DNA from: Luscinia megarhynchos
Lineage: Eukaryota; Chordata; Aves; Passeriformes; Turdidae
Assembly: GCA_034336665.1 (NCBI GenBank)
Contig: CM067570.1
Coordinates: forward strand, 18,180,502-18,244,501
Length of the DNA stretch: 64,000 bases
Direction of reading: 5' to 3'
Under the pieces are notes generated by a model, which was not told the origin of the DNA, did no database searches, and saw only the letters and a list, made by a program, of their open reading frames with translations. Within the stretch, counting starts at the first letter, position 1; each line of letters begins with the position of its first letter. Shown piece by piece: positions 1 to 26,000 of this stretch. Both the position numbers and the translations under genes were made by a program.

Positions 1-844
1 CATAAAGACCCTCTAAATGGTGTCTCCAAATATGAGCTCAGTGGTAAATTTAGGACTTACATGCCTTTTTCTGCATAGTATACACAACTAATGGCATAAT
101 AACTTCCATAATTCCTACAGAAAACACTGCCTTTTCACTGCTCTGAGCTGCAGGTAAAGAACAGCTTATTGCCCTGTGAAGCAGCTGGCTTTTTTATCTT
201 GTCTGCCCACCCACAAGCAAAAAGAGAGCAGGAACTGTAAGAAGATAATTTTTCTCTTTGAAACTGCTGGTAAGCAAGGACAACCTTATTAACTTCATAA
301 TAAGATTTATAATTTCATTATAAATTTCAGAATACATATGAAGTTCTGTAAATATACCAAAGGTTCATGTAGCCATTCAATAAAGCACTTCCTGGAACCA
401 ATTCAATTGAGCTTTATTTTTAGGGGGCTTCAGGTCTTCTTTAAATCAAATGAAATCAGAACTTAAGTTTACAAATTCTTTGTTAAAAAGTCGGGAAATT
501 AAGTTTGGCCTTGAAGTCTAGGTCTTCATTAGGAGACTGCTTAGACTGTCATACTCCATGGCATGGGATCTCCATGAATTCACATGTTCAAGTAAATTGA
601 GTTTCAGAAAATGATTGGTTTAAGAAATTCAGATGGAAATCCATCATAGTCATTGATTAGCTGTGTGATCGCAGTTAGAAGCTGTCTCACTTCTATTCAA
701 AATTTGGCTTTGACTTCAGCTACTGAACCTGTTATATCTCTGCCTGCTAGATCAAAGATATGTCTATTATGAAAATTCTGTTCCCCATGGATTTTTTTTT
801 TTAGCTGTGATCAAATAACCCCTTAAACCTCCTCTTTGATATGC

Positions 845-1090
845 TAAGTAGGCTGAGCTCCTGGTCTATCTTGGTATAAAGCATGTTTTCCAACCCTTTA
901 ATCATTCTGCTCTTTTTTGAACTTCCTCCATTTTTTCAACTTTCTATCTAAATTGAACTTTATATAGTATTCCAGTAGCAACTGAAGTAATTCTAAATTC
1001 TAAATTCAGGGGTAATTCTGTTTTCCTGGTCAATAATTTATTTATGTGAACAGGATGTTATTTTGCTTTTTGGCTGCAGAGTTTTAGCCT
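845..1090 (-). mobile_element. Degenerate CR1-type LINE fragment
   Basis: On the plus strand the text reads like the reverse complement of the CR1 3' region. AACCCTTTAATCATTCTGCTC is followed by a degraded TTTGAACTTCCTCCA block, then AGTATTCCAGTAGCA. These line up in order with the CR1 antisense landmarks (CTCTGATCATCTTTGTGGCC, then CTGGACCCGCTCCA, then CAGTACTCCAGGTGGGG). The copy is heavily diverged, and no end or target duplication was found. Confidence 0.55.
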
Positions 1091-2640
1091 TAATTAGTCA
1101 GTCCTGGCTGCACCAGACTGCCTTAGGTGCCTCAGCCTCTGTATTGTTAAGGGCTTTCCAATTGCACTCCTGCCTTTCATTTTCCCTGCAGCCTTACACA
1201 CAAGCTGCTGTGGTAGTGTCTTCCAGTGCCTCTGTGGCACTATTTTTCCTGTGTCCTCATATTGTTCTTCATGTCACTTTTATTCTCATGACATCACACT
1301 TGCAAACACACTATTGCCACAGCAGGTGCTCAGATGAAGCAATTATCTCTGGTGTGAGATTCACCTCTCTTTCTCCTCCTTTTTCCTATTCTTTGCTTCT
1401 GGCTTTTGGTTTATATTAAGTGACCTAATAACATGCATGTACAAGCTTAAAAACCAGTCATCCATGCAGCACCCACTCTGATCAAAGGGTACACCAATTA
1501 GTGCTAATAGCACTGTAAGAAGAAGCAAGCTGTAGGGAATTTGAGGAGATGCTAATGAAAATCAGAGATGCTATGGGAAAAGTGTTGTGATTACTGCTGC
1601 ACTATAAAGGATACTCAAGTGAGGAGACTCACCTGGAGATCCCATGACTTCTCTTTGCAGCTGGCCACTGTGATCTCTTTTCTATATCTCTCTCCCCTTT
1701 ATTCTTAATTTACCCCAAAATTGCCATTCACTGTTAGAGATGATGTATGGCATCATCTACAGTCTCTATGCAAACCTGTCTCAACATGAACTGTGAGCAT
1801 TGATTTGTAGGATAGGTTTGTCCCCTCACATTCAACTGGAATGCATTTCTTAATCCACTCTCAGTTTGCCAGACTGCTCTGTATCAGCAAAACTGGTTGA
1901 AAAATCATACTTTGGGAAATTATCAAAGTGGAAAGATGCATTAAAACAAGGTTTGAAGGAGTTTGTCTGAGGTTGCTGCTACTCAAGGTTTTAAATAACC
2001 TAGATGATGGAAGAACACTTTTCAGATTTGGAAATGACACTGGTCTGATAAGGATGGTGGTGAGTTTGAGGAAACAGTTACATTTTCAAAGGTCCAGGCC
2101 AGCTGAAGAGATGGTTTGAAATAAATAGGGTGCTGCTCAGGCTGGAACAATAAACTGGTGCAAATGCAAAGTGAAAAGTCGATGAGCTAGAAGTCTGTAA
2201 AAGATTCAGGAGCAGGTAGATAAAGGCTGAACAAAACTACAGCTGCAAACAACAGCAATCTATACAGGATTTATAAAATAGAAGTCACTATGCTACCATT
2301 CCTTTCCTACTTAGTAAGCCTTGTGTGGAGTAGAAATGCCCATACGTGGGTACTGCACTTTAAGGGGCATGCTTATGAAAAAGAAAGGATCCAGATGAGA
2401 GATCAATGTCTAAAAAATACATTATAAGAGAAAATGGTTAACAGCCTGTATTGTTCAGCATACAAGAAGACTAAAAGAGGAGAGAACAGGGCATGAAAAC
2501 ACAAGAATAGTCTCTAAATACTTCAGAAACTGTGATTAATGATAGGGAGTAACTTTTTTTCCATGACTGTGCTGCAGTTTATAAGAATAAGCATTAATTT
2601 TAGCAGAAAAATCTGTTAGACCTCAACCCTTCTCCATAGC

Positions 2641-2688
2641 AATAATAACAATAATAACAATAATAACAATAATAACAATAATAATAAA
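2641..2688. repeat. (AATAAC)n microsatellite
   Basis: About eight tandem AATAAC-type units, ending in AATAATAA. The array lies in intron 6. Confidence 0.95.
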
Positions 2689-3092
2689 GCACAAGAATGA
2701 ATGGAAGGTGAAAATACTGAGGACTTCACCACTGGACTTCTCACTGCATAGCAGAAGTCTCATATCTGCCAGAAAGGGCATAACATGCTGCTGCTCATCT
2801 TGCTTTGGATAACATAATGGAAAATGTTTAAGACTACTAAGTAATTTTAAGACTCTTTCTGTCTCAGGGGAGATGTGAATTTGGCAGATGGAGGTGAGAA
2901 AAAGAGCTATACCAAGTAGCAAGACCATGTTCCTTCTTCCCTCTTCCACACCGGCCTTTAGAGCAGCCATAGGAGAGAGAAAATATTCTCCTGTTCTGTC
3001 TTAATGAAATTTATTGTCCCTTCCCCTCCTTCCTTCTAAGAACTGGGTCAGCCACAAACTACTTCAATGAGAATTCTGCAGACAATACTTAC

Positions 3093-3365
3093 TTTCATCT
3101 TCAATGTACCCCTTCCAGTCAAATGGAGTCACTGTTGAATTAACCAATGTACCATTTTCACCTATGCTGCTGTTTAGCTGGGAGGTAATATTTGTTTCCA
3201 AAGTAAAATTTTCTGGAGGCCATTGGAGGCATTTATTCCTCAGGTTGCCCATGAACAGCTGCAGCCCTATCAGTGCAAATACACTCAGACAGAACACAGT
3301 CAGGATCATCACATCTGAGAGCTTCTTCACTGACTGAATCAGGGCTCCCACAATAGTCTTCAGGC
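3093..3365 (-). CDS. SCN1A: SCN1A coding exon 6: DI S4-S5 linker, S5 and start of the pore turret
   Basis: This 273-bp exon starts with [20 protein letters not shown] (S4-S5 linker), then [20 protein letters not shown] (S5 helix), then [11 protein letters not shown], and then the extracellular turret to DWKGYIEDE. The Cys in RNKC is the conserved turret cysteine. The turret holds five N-glycosylation sequons: NFT, NIT, NSS, NGT and NST. This segment is the least conserved part of the exon, as in other family members. The donor is GTAAGT at 3092, phase 1. The next exon (a short one carrying the LLCGNSSDAGQ motif in mammals) was searched for by eye to the left and is not in the window, so the coding sequence is truncated here by the window edge. 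Confidence 0.94.
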
Positions 3366-17002
<13,637 letters not shown>

Positions 17003-17266
17003 TTTTTTATTGATGTAATATGGGTCCATGTCTTCCAAGGGCTCAGACACCATTCCTGGAGGTATGTCACCATATATGAAGGGGAGTGTTTTTCCTGCCT
17101 CCAAATCACTGTTTGGTTTTGGCCCATTTTCATCATCGTCTTTCCGATCTTGTTTAGGATTCTTGGCTTTTTCTGCAGCGATGCGCTGTTCAATAGCTGC
17201 AAGAGACTCTCTAGTGAAGTATTGGAAGCTGTCTGGTCCTGGTGGTACAAGCACTGACTGCTCCAT
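17003..17266 (-). CDS. SCN1A: SCN1A coding exon 1: start codon and cytoplasmic N-terminus
   Basis: This exon encodes residues 1-88, the intracellular N-terminal domain that precedes DI-S1 and is involved in folding and trafficking. The ATG at 17266-17264 has a good context (A at -3, G at +4) and begins the family-typical [14 protein letters not shown]. Other hallmarks are [34 protein letters not shown] and the terminal DPYYINKK. The exon ends in phase 0 at a strong donor (AAA then GTGAGT, donor bases 17002-17001). Upstream, in the transcribed direction, good acceptor candidates end at 17304 (after a long pyrimidine-rich run) and at 17319. A poorer CAG at 17276 directly precedes GATGAAAAG and the ATG. 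The exact 5' edge of the exon, and so the length of 5'UTR on it, is therefore unresolved. No in-frame upstream ATG was seen. Confidence 0.95.
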
Positions 17267-17303
17267 CTTTTCATCCTGCACATTTTAATTACCATTTATT
17301 CTT
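17267..17303 (-). other. SCN1A: Likely 5'UTR part of SCN1A coding exon 1
   Basis: These are the 37 nt immediately upstream of the start codon, down to the best-looking acceptor (TTTTCCTATGCAG, AG at 17305-17304). The stretch contains three out-of-frame ATGs (17295, 17283 and 17274) that share one frame, 8 nt off the main ATG at the closest. If the true acceptor is instead the CAG at 17276, only 9 nt of UTR (17267-17275) lie on this exon. Which acceptor is used cannot be decided without cDNA. Confidence 0.5.
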
Positions 17304-18089
17304 CTGCATAGGAAAATACTAAAAGAAAGCAGAAAATACAATTCAAATAAATATGTTGAAATCACCCAGTAAGAAAAATGTAACAGTTATTTTCAAGTTG
17401 CAACTGGTTTTGCTACGCTGAATTGTTAAAATACACATTTTGAAAATGATGTAGAAAAAGACAAAGCAAGCAGTTTAGCCAGTGATTAGGCATTTGTAAG
17501 AAGCATTTGTGCTGTTCTTACACTATTGAAACTGTAAAAATTTCTTAGCTTCAAGACTATAATAGTCTTCTACTCCAAATAAGGAAAGGCATGATAGTTA
17601 AGAATAATCAAATACTTTCTTTCCTCATAACTCTAGTTATAATATGATCACACTCTTCTAGAATCAATCAGGATTACACTGGTAACTATAAATAGAACAG
17701 TTCAACAGAGCTAACACAGAAAATTTCACTGAGATCAGCAAAAGTGTCAGAAAACAAGCACTGTAAAATCAGATTTTCCATTTTTACAAAATTAAGTCTG
17801 TATATTATGAAGTATTAATTATTCAAAATAAATTTTTTATGGGAAATTATTTTAGATAAGACGAACAATTGCCTAGTATTATTTCAGTTTAGCTGTTTCT
17901 GTGTGTCTGGTTCTTTCTAAAATGGCTGTTACTGGAAAATTCTGGAAGTATTCTAGTATACATATTTATTTATATATTGCAATTGCAGACAGAAACCTGT
18001 TAGGAAGGGAAAAAAAAAAGAAGAAAAAAAGGAAGTCCTATTAAGACTACGGATTTGGCATCTTCCATGCTGCTGAATAAATGTCTGAT

Positions 18090-18111
18090 GACAGACAGAC
18101 AGACAGACAGA
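18090..18111. repeat. (ACAG)n microsatellite
   Basis: Five tandem ACAG units, flanked by GATG on both sides. Confidence 0.9.
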
Positions 18112-19483
18112 TGAAATGTATATTTGGGCTCACAAGGGTGCATTTATCCTGCATGCCTGAATGTAAAGAGATAAATTCAGTCTCCACCCATTGCAGACAT
18201 CCTTATGAAATGATCAGTCAGCCTTTCAAGAGACTCAAGTGTCAAAGCAGGTCAGTAGCCACTGAAATAACCTAGAGATATGGAATGAAAGAGAAGTGGG
18301 AATACAAGAGATGGCTGGGGGAAAACACATGAAAACAAATTAAAAAGTGACAAACAACCCCAAGATCTGTAGAAAGATGCTGGAAATTAGGAAGGAAATA
18401 GAGAAAAAACAGTGGCTCAAAAGGAGATTGTAAATGATTGAAGAATTAAGGGAGAAAATGAAGAATGCATAAAAGATAGATAGGAACTCTGGAGGGCTAG
18501 CAATATAAAAATGACATGAAAACAAAGAAAAATAAAACATAGGTGGAAGAACAGATTACTGGGAAAGGAGCAGAAAGGTAAGCAAATACAGATAGGGCTA
18601 ACTTTCTACTGATTAAAAGTCAATATGAAGAATAAGAAATTAGATGACAAATAAAGGGAGAAGAAAGAAAAAATAAAGCTGGGAACTAAAGAAGGTCACT
18701 AAATTATATCAAGTAATAAACTCTAAATTCTCTTGATTGGTAGTACAAGGGTGAGCGCATCTTAATCACATATGGTCTCCACAAACTCAAATGTCTTGAT
18801 TTCTAAAACAAAGTAAAGCTCCCCATATTTCACACAGGTATGTAAGATCATCACCCACAATTGGAGGAATGACTTTCAAACAGTCAAGGTGCAAGTTTGT
18901 CACTGTAAAAAAATTAAAGTGAGCTGATCTCACACCAAACACAAAGTATTCACCCATGTAGAAACCATTGCCAAAAGCAATTCTGTACAGCTTCCCTTCT
19001 TTCCAAGAGAAAAGGAATAATACTGCTCTGTCTCCATTGGTGGGAGGTGGGAGGATCTAAGAAAATGTTCCTCAGACAAAAAGGATTTAAAATCTTGCCT
19101 TTCTCCACACAGAGAGTATCCTCTAGTCCTCAGCTTCCTATGTCATGGTTCTGTTTACTTCTGTGAATTGCTACTTCAGCCACTTAACTACTGAAGTTAT
19201 AAACTCACTATTTGTAAACTCTGACACTGCTCCTTAATGTTCAACCACTGGGAAAGGAGGAGAAAAAAAACTATCAGCCACATCACAGAATTTTCTGATC
19301 CCCATGAGTGCCACCACAATTTGGAAGACAGGTCTTGTACTAAGCTGTTACCCAAATGTCAAGGGGGACACAAACTAGGTGAATACTACTTGCTCCTTGG
19401 GCTACAGGTAGATAAAAAGACTCAAGTGAGACAATCAAGCCCTCTTCTCTGCTCAACTTATTTGGCAAAAGGAGAGACTTAGA

Positions 19484-19744
19484 CCTCTCCTCTCCTCTCT
19501 TCTCCTCTCCTCTCCTCTCCTCTCCTCTCCTCTCCTCCTCCTCCTCTCCTCTCCTCTCCTCTCCTCTCCTCTCCTCTCCTCTCCTCTCCTCTCCTCTCCT
19601 CTCCTCTCCTCTCCTCTCCTCTCCTCTCCTCTCCTCTCCCTCTCTCCTCTCTCCTCTCCTCTCCTCTCCTCTCCTCTCCTCTCCTCTCCTCTCCTCTCCT
19701 CTCCTCTCCTCTCCTCTCCTCTCCTCTCCTCTCCTCTCCTCTCC
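19484..19744. repeat. (CTCCT)n pentanucleotide array, 261 bp, polypyrimidine on the plus strand
   Basis: The 5-bp CTCCT unit is repeated almost perfectly, about 50 times. Interruptions lie near 19534-19546 (CTC triplets) and 19636-19655 (CTCTC). The minus strand is pure AGGAG-type purine. The minus-strand reading frames full of Gly-Glu-Glu-Arg-Arg repeats here are simply this array translated. Such mirror-like purine/pyrimidine tracts can form intramolecular triplexes. Confidence 0.97.
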
Positions 19745-19829
19745 GTAGACATGTCTGTCTTTCGCTCTCCTCCTCCTCCCCGTGAGACCCAGAAGGGTCC
19801 TTTTCCCTTTAAAACCTTCATTCATTGTC

Positions 19830-20060
19830 CACAACCACCACTGCAAACAGCCCTTGGTGTCCCTGCCACAGTGGGAGGGAGGTGCTGGACAGCAGCAAGG
19901 CTGGTCTCATGTGCTGGAAGGGAATGGACAGCCAGAGAGCAGTCAGCAAATATGAGATCTGAAACCACAGGGTGCTGTGTCAGGATCACATTTTAGCTCA
20001 ATCAATGTCCACACCTGGCCTGCAGGACAAGGATCACCTCGGGATTTGCCTGCAGGTGCA
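19830..20060. other. GC-richer patch next to the pentanucleotide array, no gene recognised
   Basis: The base composition rises clearly above the surroundings (for example GGGAGGGAGGTGCTGGACAG), but there are few CpGs. No reading frame with a known signature and no transposon family is recognised. It could be an old repeat or a conserved non-coding element. Confidence 0.35.
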
Positions 20061-23000
20061 CAGAAACAAAATGTTTCACAGCCATTAGTTACCTTGCAAA
20101 AACGTTTGGTTCAGCTACTGTGTCTATATATCAAGTTTGAAGCCAACAGATGCTGTGGGCTTTTCTAATAATACGTGCATTTCTTTATATAGAAGGAACT
20201 CCATGCTATTTTTCTATAATCAATCCTAGAATCTATAATCAAGCCTACTTCTCGGGGCTGTCTAATGTACATGGAGCTAGCTAGTTATACCTTTAGATGT
20301 AACTAAATCTAAGTAGGCAATACTTAATAAAATCTTTCAGGAGGCTTTATGAAGATTACTTACTTTTTATCCTCTGCTTAACAGATTAGAGGATGATATT
20401 CCAGATACATTTTCCCCTTTTTCATACATTTCAATGATTATAAGTCCTCAGAATTGCAAATAGAAATGTTCTATAAATTTAAAAGTTAATACTAAATACA
20501 TACAGAATTTACTACAGTCATAATCCCAATTCACTTTCATCTCTCATATGGCAGTGCTTAACTAATAGGTTTGTATTTCCTTTACTACAGTAAATGGATC
20601 TATTCTCACTTCTATGTGATGGGGATGGATAAAAATTGGTACCAGACCAATTAATCAGCTGATATCCTTTTGATTTCCAAGTGATTTATTAAATATTAAT
20701 TTAATAACTACAGATTATTTACATGATTGGTTTTTTCCTTCTTCAAAGCACTAGTAATTCAACATAGGAAAGAACATAATACCCAAAATATGAATTTCTT
20801 ACTAAGTTCTTTCCTACTCTCCTATAGGTAATGAGTTTTTTTTCCTTCTACATTTCCATGTCTGAGTGACCTTCTTATGAGCAGTACAAAACATTTCAAA
20901 TTTTGGAAAATAAGGTATTCAGAACATTTGAGAATAGAATCATTGTTTCTTCTGATATTTCCCAGGCAAAAACATACTTATATTATATATATATGTAGTT
21001 ATATACATATGCTTTGCAGTATACATTGTTGTAAACCAGATAACTGCAGAGCAAACTCAGCAAACTCAGCATGCAGGGATCAGACCATCTGCAGAGCACA
21101 GGCAGAATAAGTCAGAAGTTGTTCAGCTGCATGAGTGTAACTGCACCAAGCACAGCTGATCTGCCCAGGTGGATCAAGTCAGAGGCAGCCAGCACTACAC
21201 AGACCATCTGGGTGATACCCATACAATCACTGCCCTCCTGCACGTGAGCTGCTGTACACATCATGTAATTTTAGATTAGCATTCTTTGAGAGTAACTAAA
21301 CTATCAAGTACCCATAGAGCATCTGTATCTTTACAGTCTTCAAATGTCATCTAAACATTTTCCAGGCAGTAAAGGGACATATTGGAAATAGATGAAAAGA
21401 TGGCACCTTGTCAAACAATGATTTCAAATCATTGAAAAAGTCATTTAGACAATACATAACTCTCTAAAGTAGAGACAAACTTGAAAAAGATTATTTCCTA
21501 ATCTGATAACATCTAGTACTGTCAGTTTGCATATCCTTCATAACTTCATACCAAGAGTTTCTGGAGAGTTTGGTCAGAAGGACCTTTGTGTAGATGTAGA
21601 ACTACAGTATTGCACATACTTAAACTTTAGCAAGGGAATTTTTTTATATTATCCATACACTTAAATCTGAAACATGCTTTGATGTTTGACCTTCTGGTAT
21701 AACAGCCATGAATTAAAATTTAACTGCTGCAAAATAAAGACAAATTAATGAATCTACATGTAAACTCACAGAGCCTAGATCTCTCCTATAATAATTTGCA
21801 TCATTTATTGGCACAGTTTCTCATTACTCTTGATTTATCAATGGGAAACCACTACAGTTTTGTATGTGTGGCCTCAGAACCAAGCCTGAGTCTCTGCTGT
21901 CTGTCTCAATTACAGCATTACTGCAGGTAGCAAAGGTAGGTAGGATATCCAAAGCAACATGCTTGGCAGAAGGGCAGGAATCAGACTGGAATATTGGAAC
22001 TGTATGACTTTTTATGACTCCCTGTAGCTCACATATAAAATTCAATTTAATTTTCATGGACAGCTTTATAAGGGAAACATGCATATTACCAGACTGATAA
22101 TAGGATTCTCCCATATCATTTTTTACCATCTTCTTGATGTTCCCTCTCAGCATGGATAATGCAGATCTGGCACAAGGGCTTGCTTGCATTACATTACTTA
22201 GACTTGGATAACTGCATTTATTTAATGCATATTAATTTTAAATAAAGGGTAGGTACAGTAATACTACAGACATCAGAATAGGGTACATAGATATGCACTG
22301 AGCTATAAATAAATTATACGAAATATTGGAAGCAATCAAACAGTATATACCAGTTTAAGTGAAAGCTTATGCTTTGCAGCTGGATATTTCCATTACTAAC
22401 CCTGACACACAGAGAGGGTTGCTGAAGGGGGTGGTGAGGGGAGAGGACGACTATTTGATTTGCCACAGAGCTGCATGTTGCACAATTGCTTGGCTTACAT
22501 TACAATTTATGCTAAATTCCCTCATCAGCTCCAGGGACTTCAAAGCCACATTTTCCATCAGTCAGCAAAACTCTACCATGACCCCAGCCAACAGAACACC
22601 TGATCTCTCTTTGCAGTGCTCCACCATCACTAGGCAGGAATGAAATCAAGATTAATGGGGTAGAAAATAAGTGTGTAAGAAAACATGAACTTTGCATCTT
22701 AAAGGTAAGATTTCATTTGGGAAGGCAATCATGGCTTCTGATCCCTGCTCCTAGAGCTATTTCTCTATTATACCAAGTCAATTCATTTGAGAAAATTCAG
22801 TTAAAAATCACCAATGTATATTAGCTGAGAAGAAAAAATGTAGCACTAACTATGGGCAAAGAGGGCTAGTTCTAGTGTTCACTCACAGCTAATTTCTTTA
22901 ACTCAGGAAGAAAATACAAGCATAAATTTTGAAAAATAAAGCAAAGTAAAATAAGGCAGCCTTCCCCAACAAGATAACTAGCCAGCAAAACTCTCATGCT

Positions 23001-26000
23001 GGTAAAATCAGGATGCTCCCTGTCAGCTGTTTCCTGCAACCTTTTCTCCCACTAACACCTATATTTTCAGTCCTGTCCTTGTGTCTTGTTCAGAGGAAAT
23101 TAAACAATCATATAATGTAGACACAGTATATTATCCATCTCTATTAGCTATATATATGTATGCATAGTTGAAGCTGCTATTCTCTAAACCAAAATATAGC
23201 TACTAGGCTTTGCTTTAGATTAAAAAGAAGTAGCTTGCTTCAGCTTACTGCTTCACTAGTCTAATTCCAAGTCTAATTAACTCCAAACAAGTCTTTTCTA
23301 TTTTAGAAAGCTGAAAAAAAAATTAGTCATGCAGTTTCATAAAGAAAGAAAGAAAAAATTTTAATGAGACAGTCACAATGTAGCTGCATTAGTACTCCAT
23401 CTGAGCAAATGCATTTAATAGCTTAGAACTACTGGATTGCTACCAAGATGAATGGCTTCTCTGCTTACTCTGCTCCTGCAGCATATCTTGTGCAGCAAAT
23501 GACTGCAGTACAGAGAAGCAATCTTTCTGCTTTCTTTCATTTGATCAGAGCACTGACCCCTTTCACTGACAATCGACATTACTAACTCGTTTAATTTCCT
23601 TAAACATCTGTTTCTTAAACATCTGTTTATATTTACCTTAGCAAACATAATAGCACCTTTCTTCAGTTAAAAAAATAAACAAAGCCATGTAGGCTATGCA
23701 GTGTACATTACATAATGCTACTGATTCATTTAACATTAAGGCTAAATTGAATTCAAATAAGATTTAAGTTCTGGTCTTGGCATACTGCCACAATTGGGAA
23801 ACAAATAAAAGTAGATGGAAAACAGATTGCTCCATACCCTGGAATGATATATTTGCAGACCTAACAAACCCAAAGACACTGCCATACTCAAATTAGTGGG
23901 CTGCCTGACCCATTAACAGCATTCAGGTACTTGCTATGTCATATGGTCAGTAGAAAGTCCAGAAGCCCAAATAACATAATGATAAAATTATTTACTTTCT
24001 AACAAATTTAGCAAGCGGATTTCATTCTTGAAGTTTTCCTGGGTCAAGGAAGCACATGCAGGAACAACAAGAACATGCTTAACACACAAGAAAATAGGAG
24101 GGAAAATCAATCATAATTAAGGAAATGAAAAGAATTTCTTCTTTTCATGCACAGTGATGGGGCTGTTGTGCAGTAATAAACTCCCCAAATTGTAGAAATT
24201 TGTACTTTTTATAGTGCACTGAAATCCAGACACCATATGAAAGCAACTTTTGAAATTTTATCCCCTTGCTTTTACACACTGTGCACTCAAGACATGTCCT
24301 GGGATGTGGCTGTGCGTGGTGCAGAGAGGAGGCAGCAGCAGCCCCAGCAGCCTGTGATGGAGCTGGGTATCAGCTGCTGAGTTACTGCAGTGCAGCACCC
24401 AAAGGGAGGGATCCATCTCACACTGTCTGAGAAACAAGAGTGCTCCAGGAATGGGAGATGCTTAGAGCACAAACCAGCTCTGCAGCCCAGGAAGAATTAT
24501 GACCACTGCATGACTTTGGGATGGGTCTATGGCCTCAATCCCCTTCTGCAGCCCTCAGCCTGTCTCAGGTTTTACAAGATGCAACAAATACATGGGCTAC
24601 ATGTGAATTAAGTGTTTTCCAAATTAATTGGTATGCTATATGCTAATGCCATGCAGCAGGTAACACAAGTCTGTAAACACATGACATTTGCATTTCTGTT
24701 TATGTGGGCAAGGCACTGCACCTTGGTCACTGGCATCTTCTGACCCTGCTAAGCCAACTCCTCTGCAGTTCTCCCTTCATGTCCTCTGCATTTTGTGATT
24801 CTGAACACACAAATTACTTTTACCAACAATAAGTGGATTCTGGTGTTTCTTAGTAAGCTTCTTTGAACATAATAATTACCTAATAATGTGTAAGAAATGG
24901 CTTATTAGTAGATTGGCAATTTTGCTTTACAGTAGCATAATTAGTATCTGCTCTTACACATACAATTTTAGTTAACTTCAAAAACTATTCTATATATTTT
25001 CATATAGTTCTCAAAATAAAAATAAAATTTTAAAAAGTTATATTACTGTTGTAAAGAAACTTCTGACAAAACACAGATCTGGTAAAAAACAAACAAGTAA
25101 ATAACTCTTACCTTTGTCCTGATTAGGTTTGAACTGATTTTTAATGAACTTTAATTAACAATGATAGTTCAGTGTAATTTTGGAAAGTTTTCATTCAGTG
25201 GACACTCATGAGGCCATGATGTCCCAGTCTTGAGTCCAGGCACATTGATGTGATCTAGGGACATGACAGTGCTCAAGCCTTGGCACCTTGTGCCCTAGAG
25301 GTAGCACAGTCACAGAGTTCATTTACTCTATTGTATATTAGATATTCAGCTTGTTTTAAGATCTAAAAAGCTCCTACATGGCACTCAGTATTTTCAGTTA
25401 CATAAAGGGGAAAACAATCCTGAAAATTCCTAGGAAAAACAAAATGCTTCCTGCTATTAAATGGTTAACTACAAGCAGCAGCACATCTGCTGCCTCTGCC
25501 CCATCCTTTGAGCAATGCATTTTTGGAAAAAGCTTCAGATTTGCAAAGAAATGCAGGGCCTGGGAATTAGTATTTCTGCAGAAGCAGCAGTTTGAAAGCC
25601 ATTGAGTGAAGACTGTTAGCCACACTGACTTTCACTTAAAAGGAAAAATTTCAAGGGTTTTTTGTCTTTTGAGGTGCTGGTGATTTTCCAGTCATTTAAT
25701 ATTTTATGGTCTAACAATACAATAAATGCTCTGGATGTTAAGTTGATTTTTGATGGAGGTGTAAAGATATAATAAATAATCTAACCAAAAGCCAAGAGCA
25801 ACAAAATTATAGACTAGGAGATCTTCTCCTATTGGAACTTTGAATTTTTTTAAAATCCTATTGTTGATCAAGAGAAACAAAGAAATATGTTTCTTTAAAA
25901 TACATAAGGTACATTATGTGCAGGGACTTCACATGTTTAGCAGGCCAGAACACTTGAAAAAGAATGAACTTAATGCTATAAAGTGTACTGAGAAAACAGA

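Larger units (their letters stand above)
1..3092 (-). other. SCN1A: SCN1A intron 6, 5' part (continues beyond the window)
   Basis: The donor is GTAAGT at 3092-3087. No acceptor leading to the expected exon 7 was found, so the intron runs off the left edge and is at least 3.1 kb. It contains the AATAAC microsatellite near 2.65 kb and an old CR1 fragment near 0.85-1.09 kb. The 118-codon plus-strand frame at 1063-1419 has no recognisable homology. Confidence 0.8.

Noticed and set aside
1063..1419. 118-codon plus-strand frame in intron 6
   Set aside because: It starts inside a CR1 relic, has no family signature, and is antisense to the gene within an intron.
2623..2970. 115-codon minus-strand frame near exon 6 (possible exon 7)
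   Set aside because: Its C-terminal Ile/Val run is the AATAAC microsatellite, and it lacks the LLCGNSS-type motif expected of exon 7. Not a channel exon.
19340..19846. 168- and 122-codon minus-strand reading frames with Gly-Glu-Glu-Arg-Arg repeats
   Set aside because: They are translations of the (CTCCT)n array. A 5-bp unit without stops is open in several frames, and there is no sequence of a known protein at either end.
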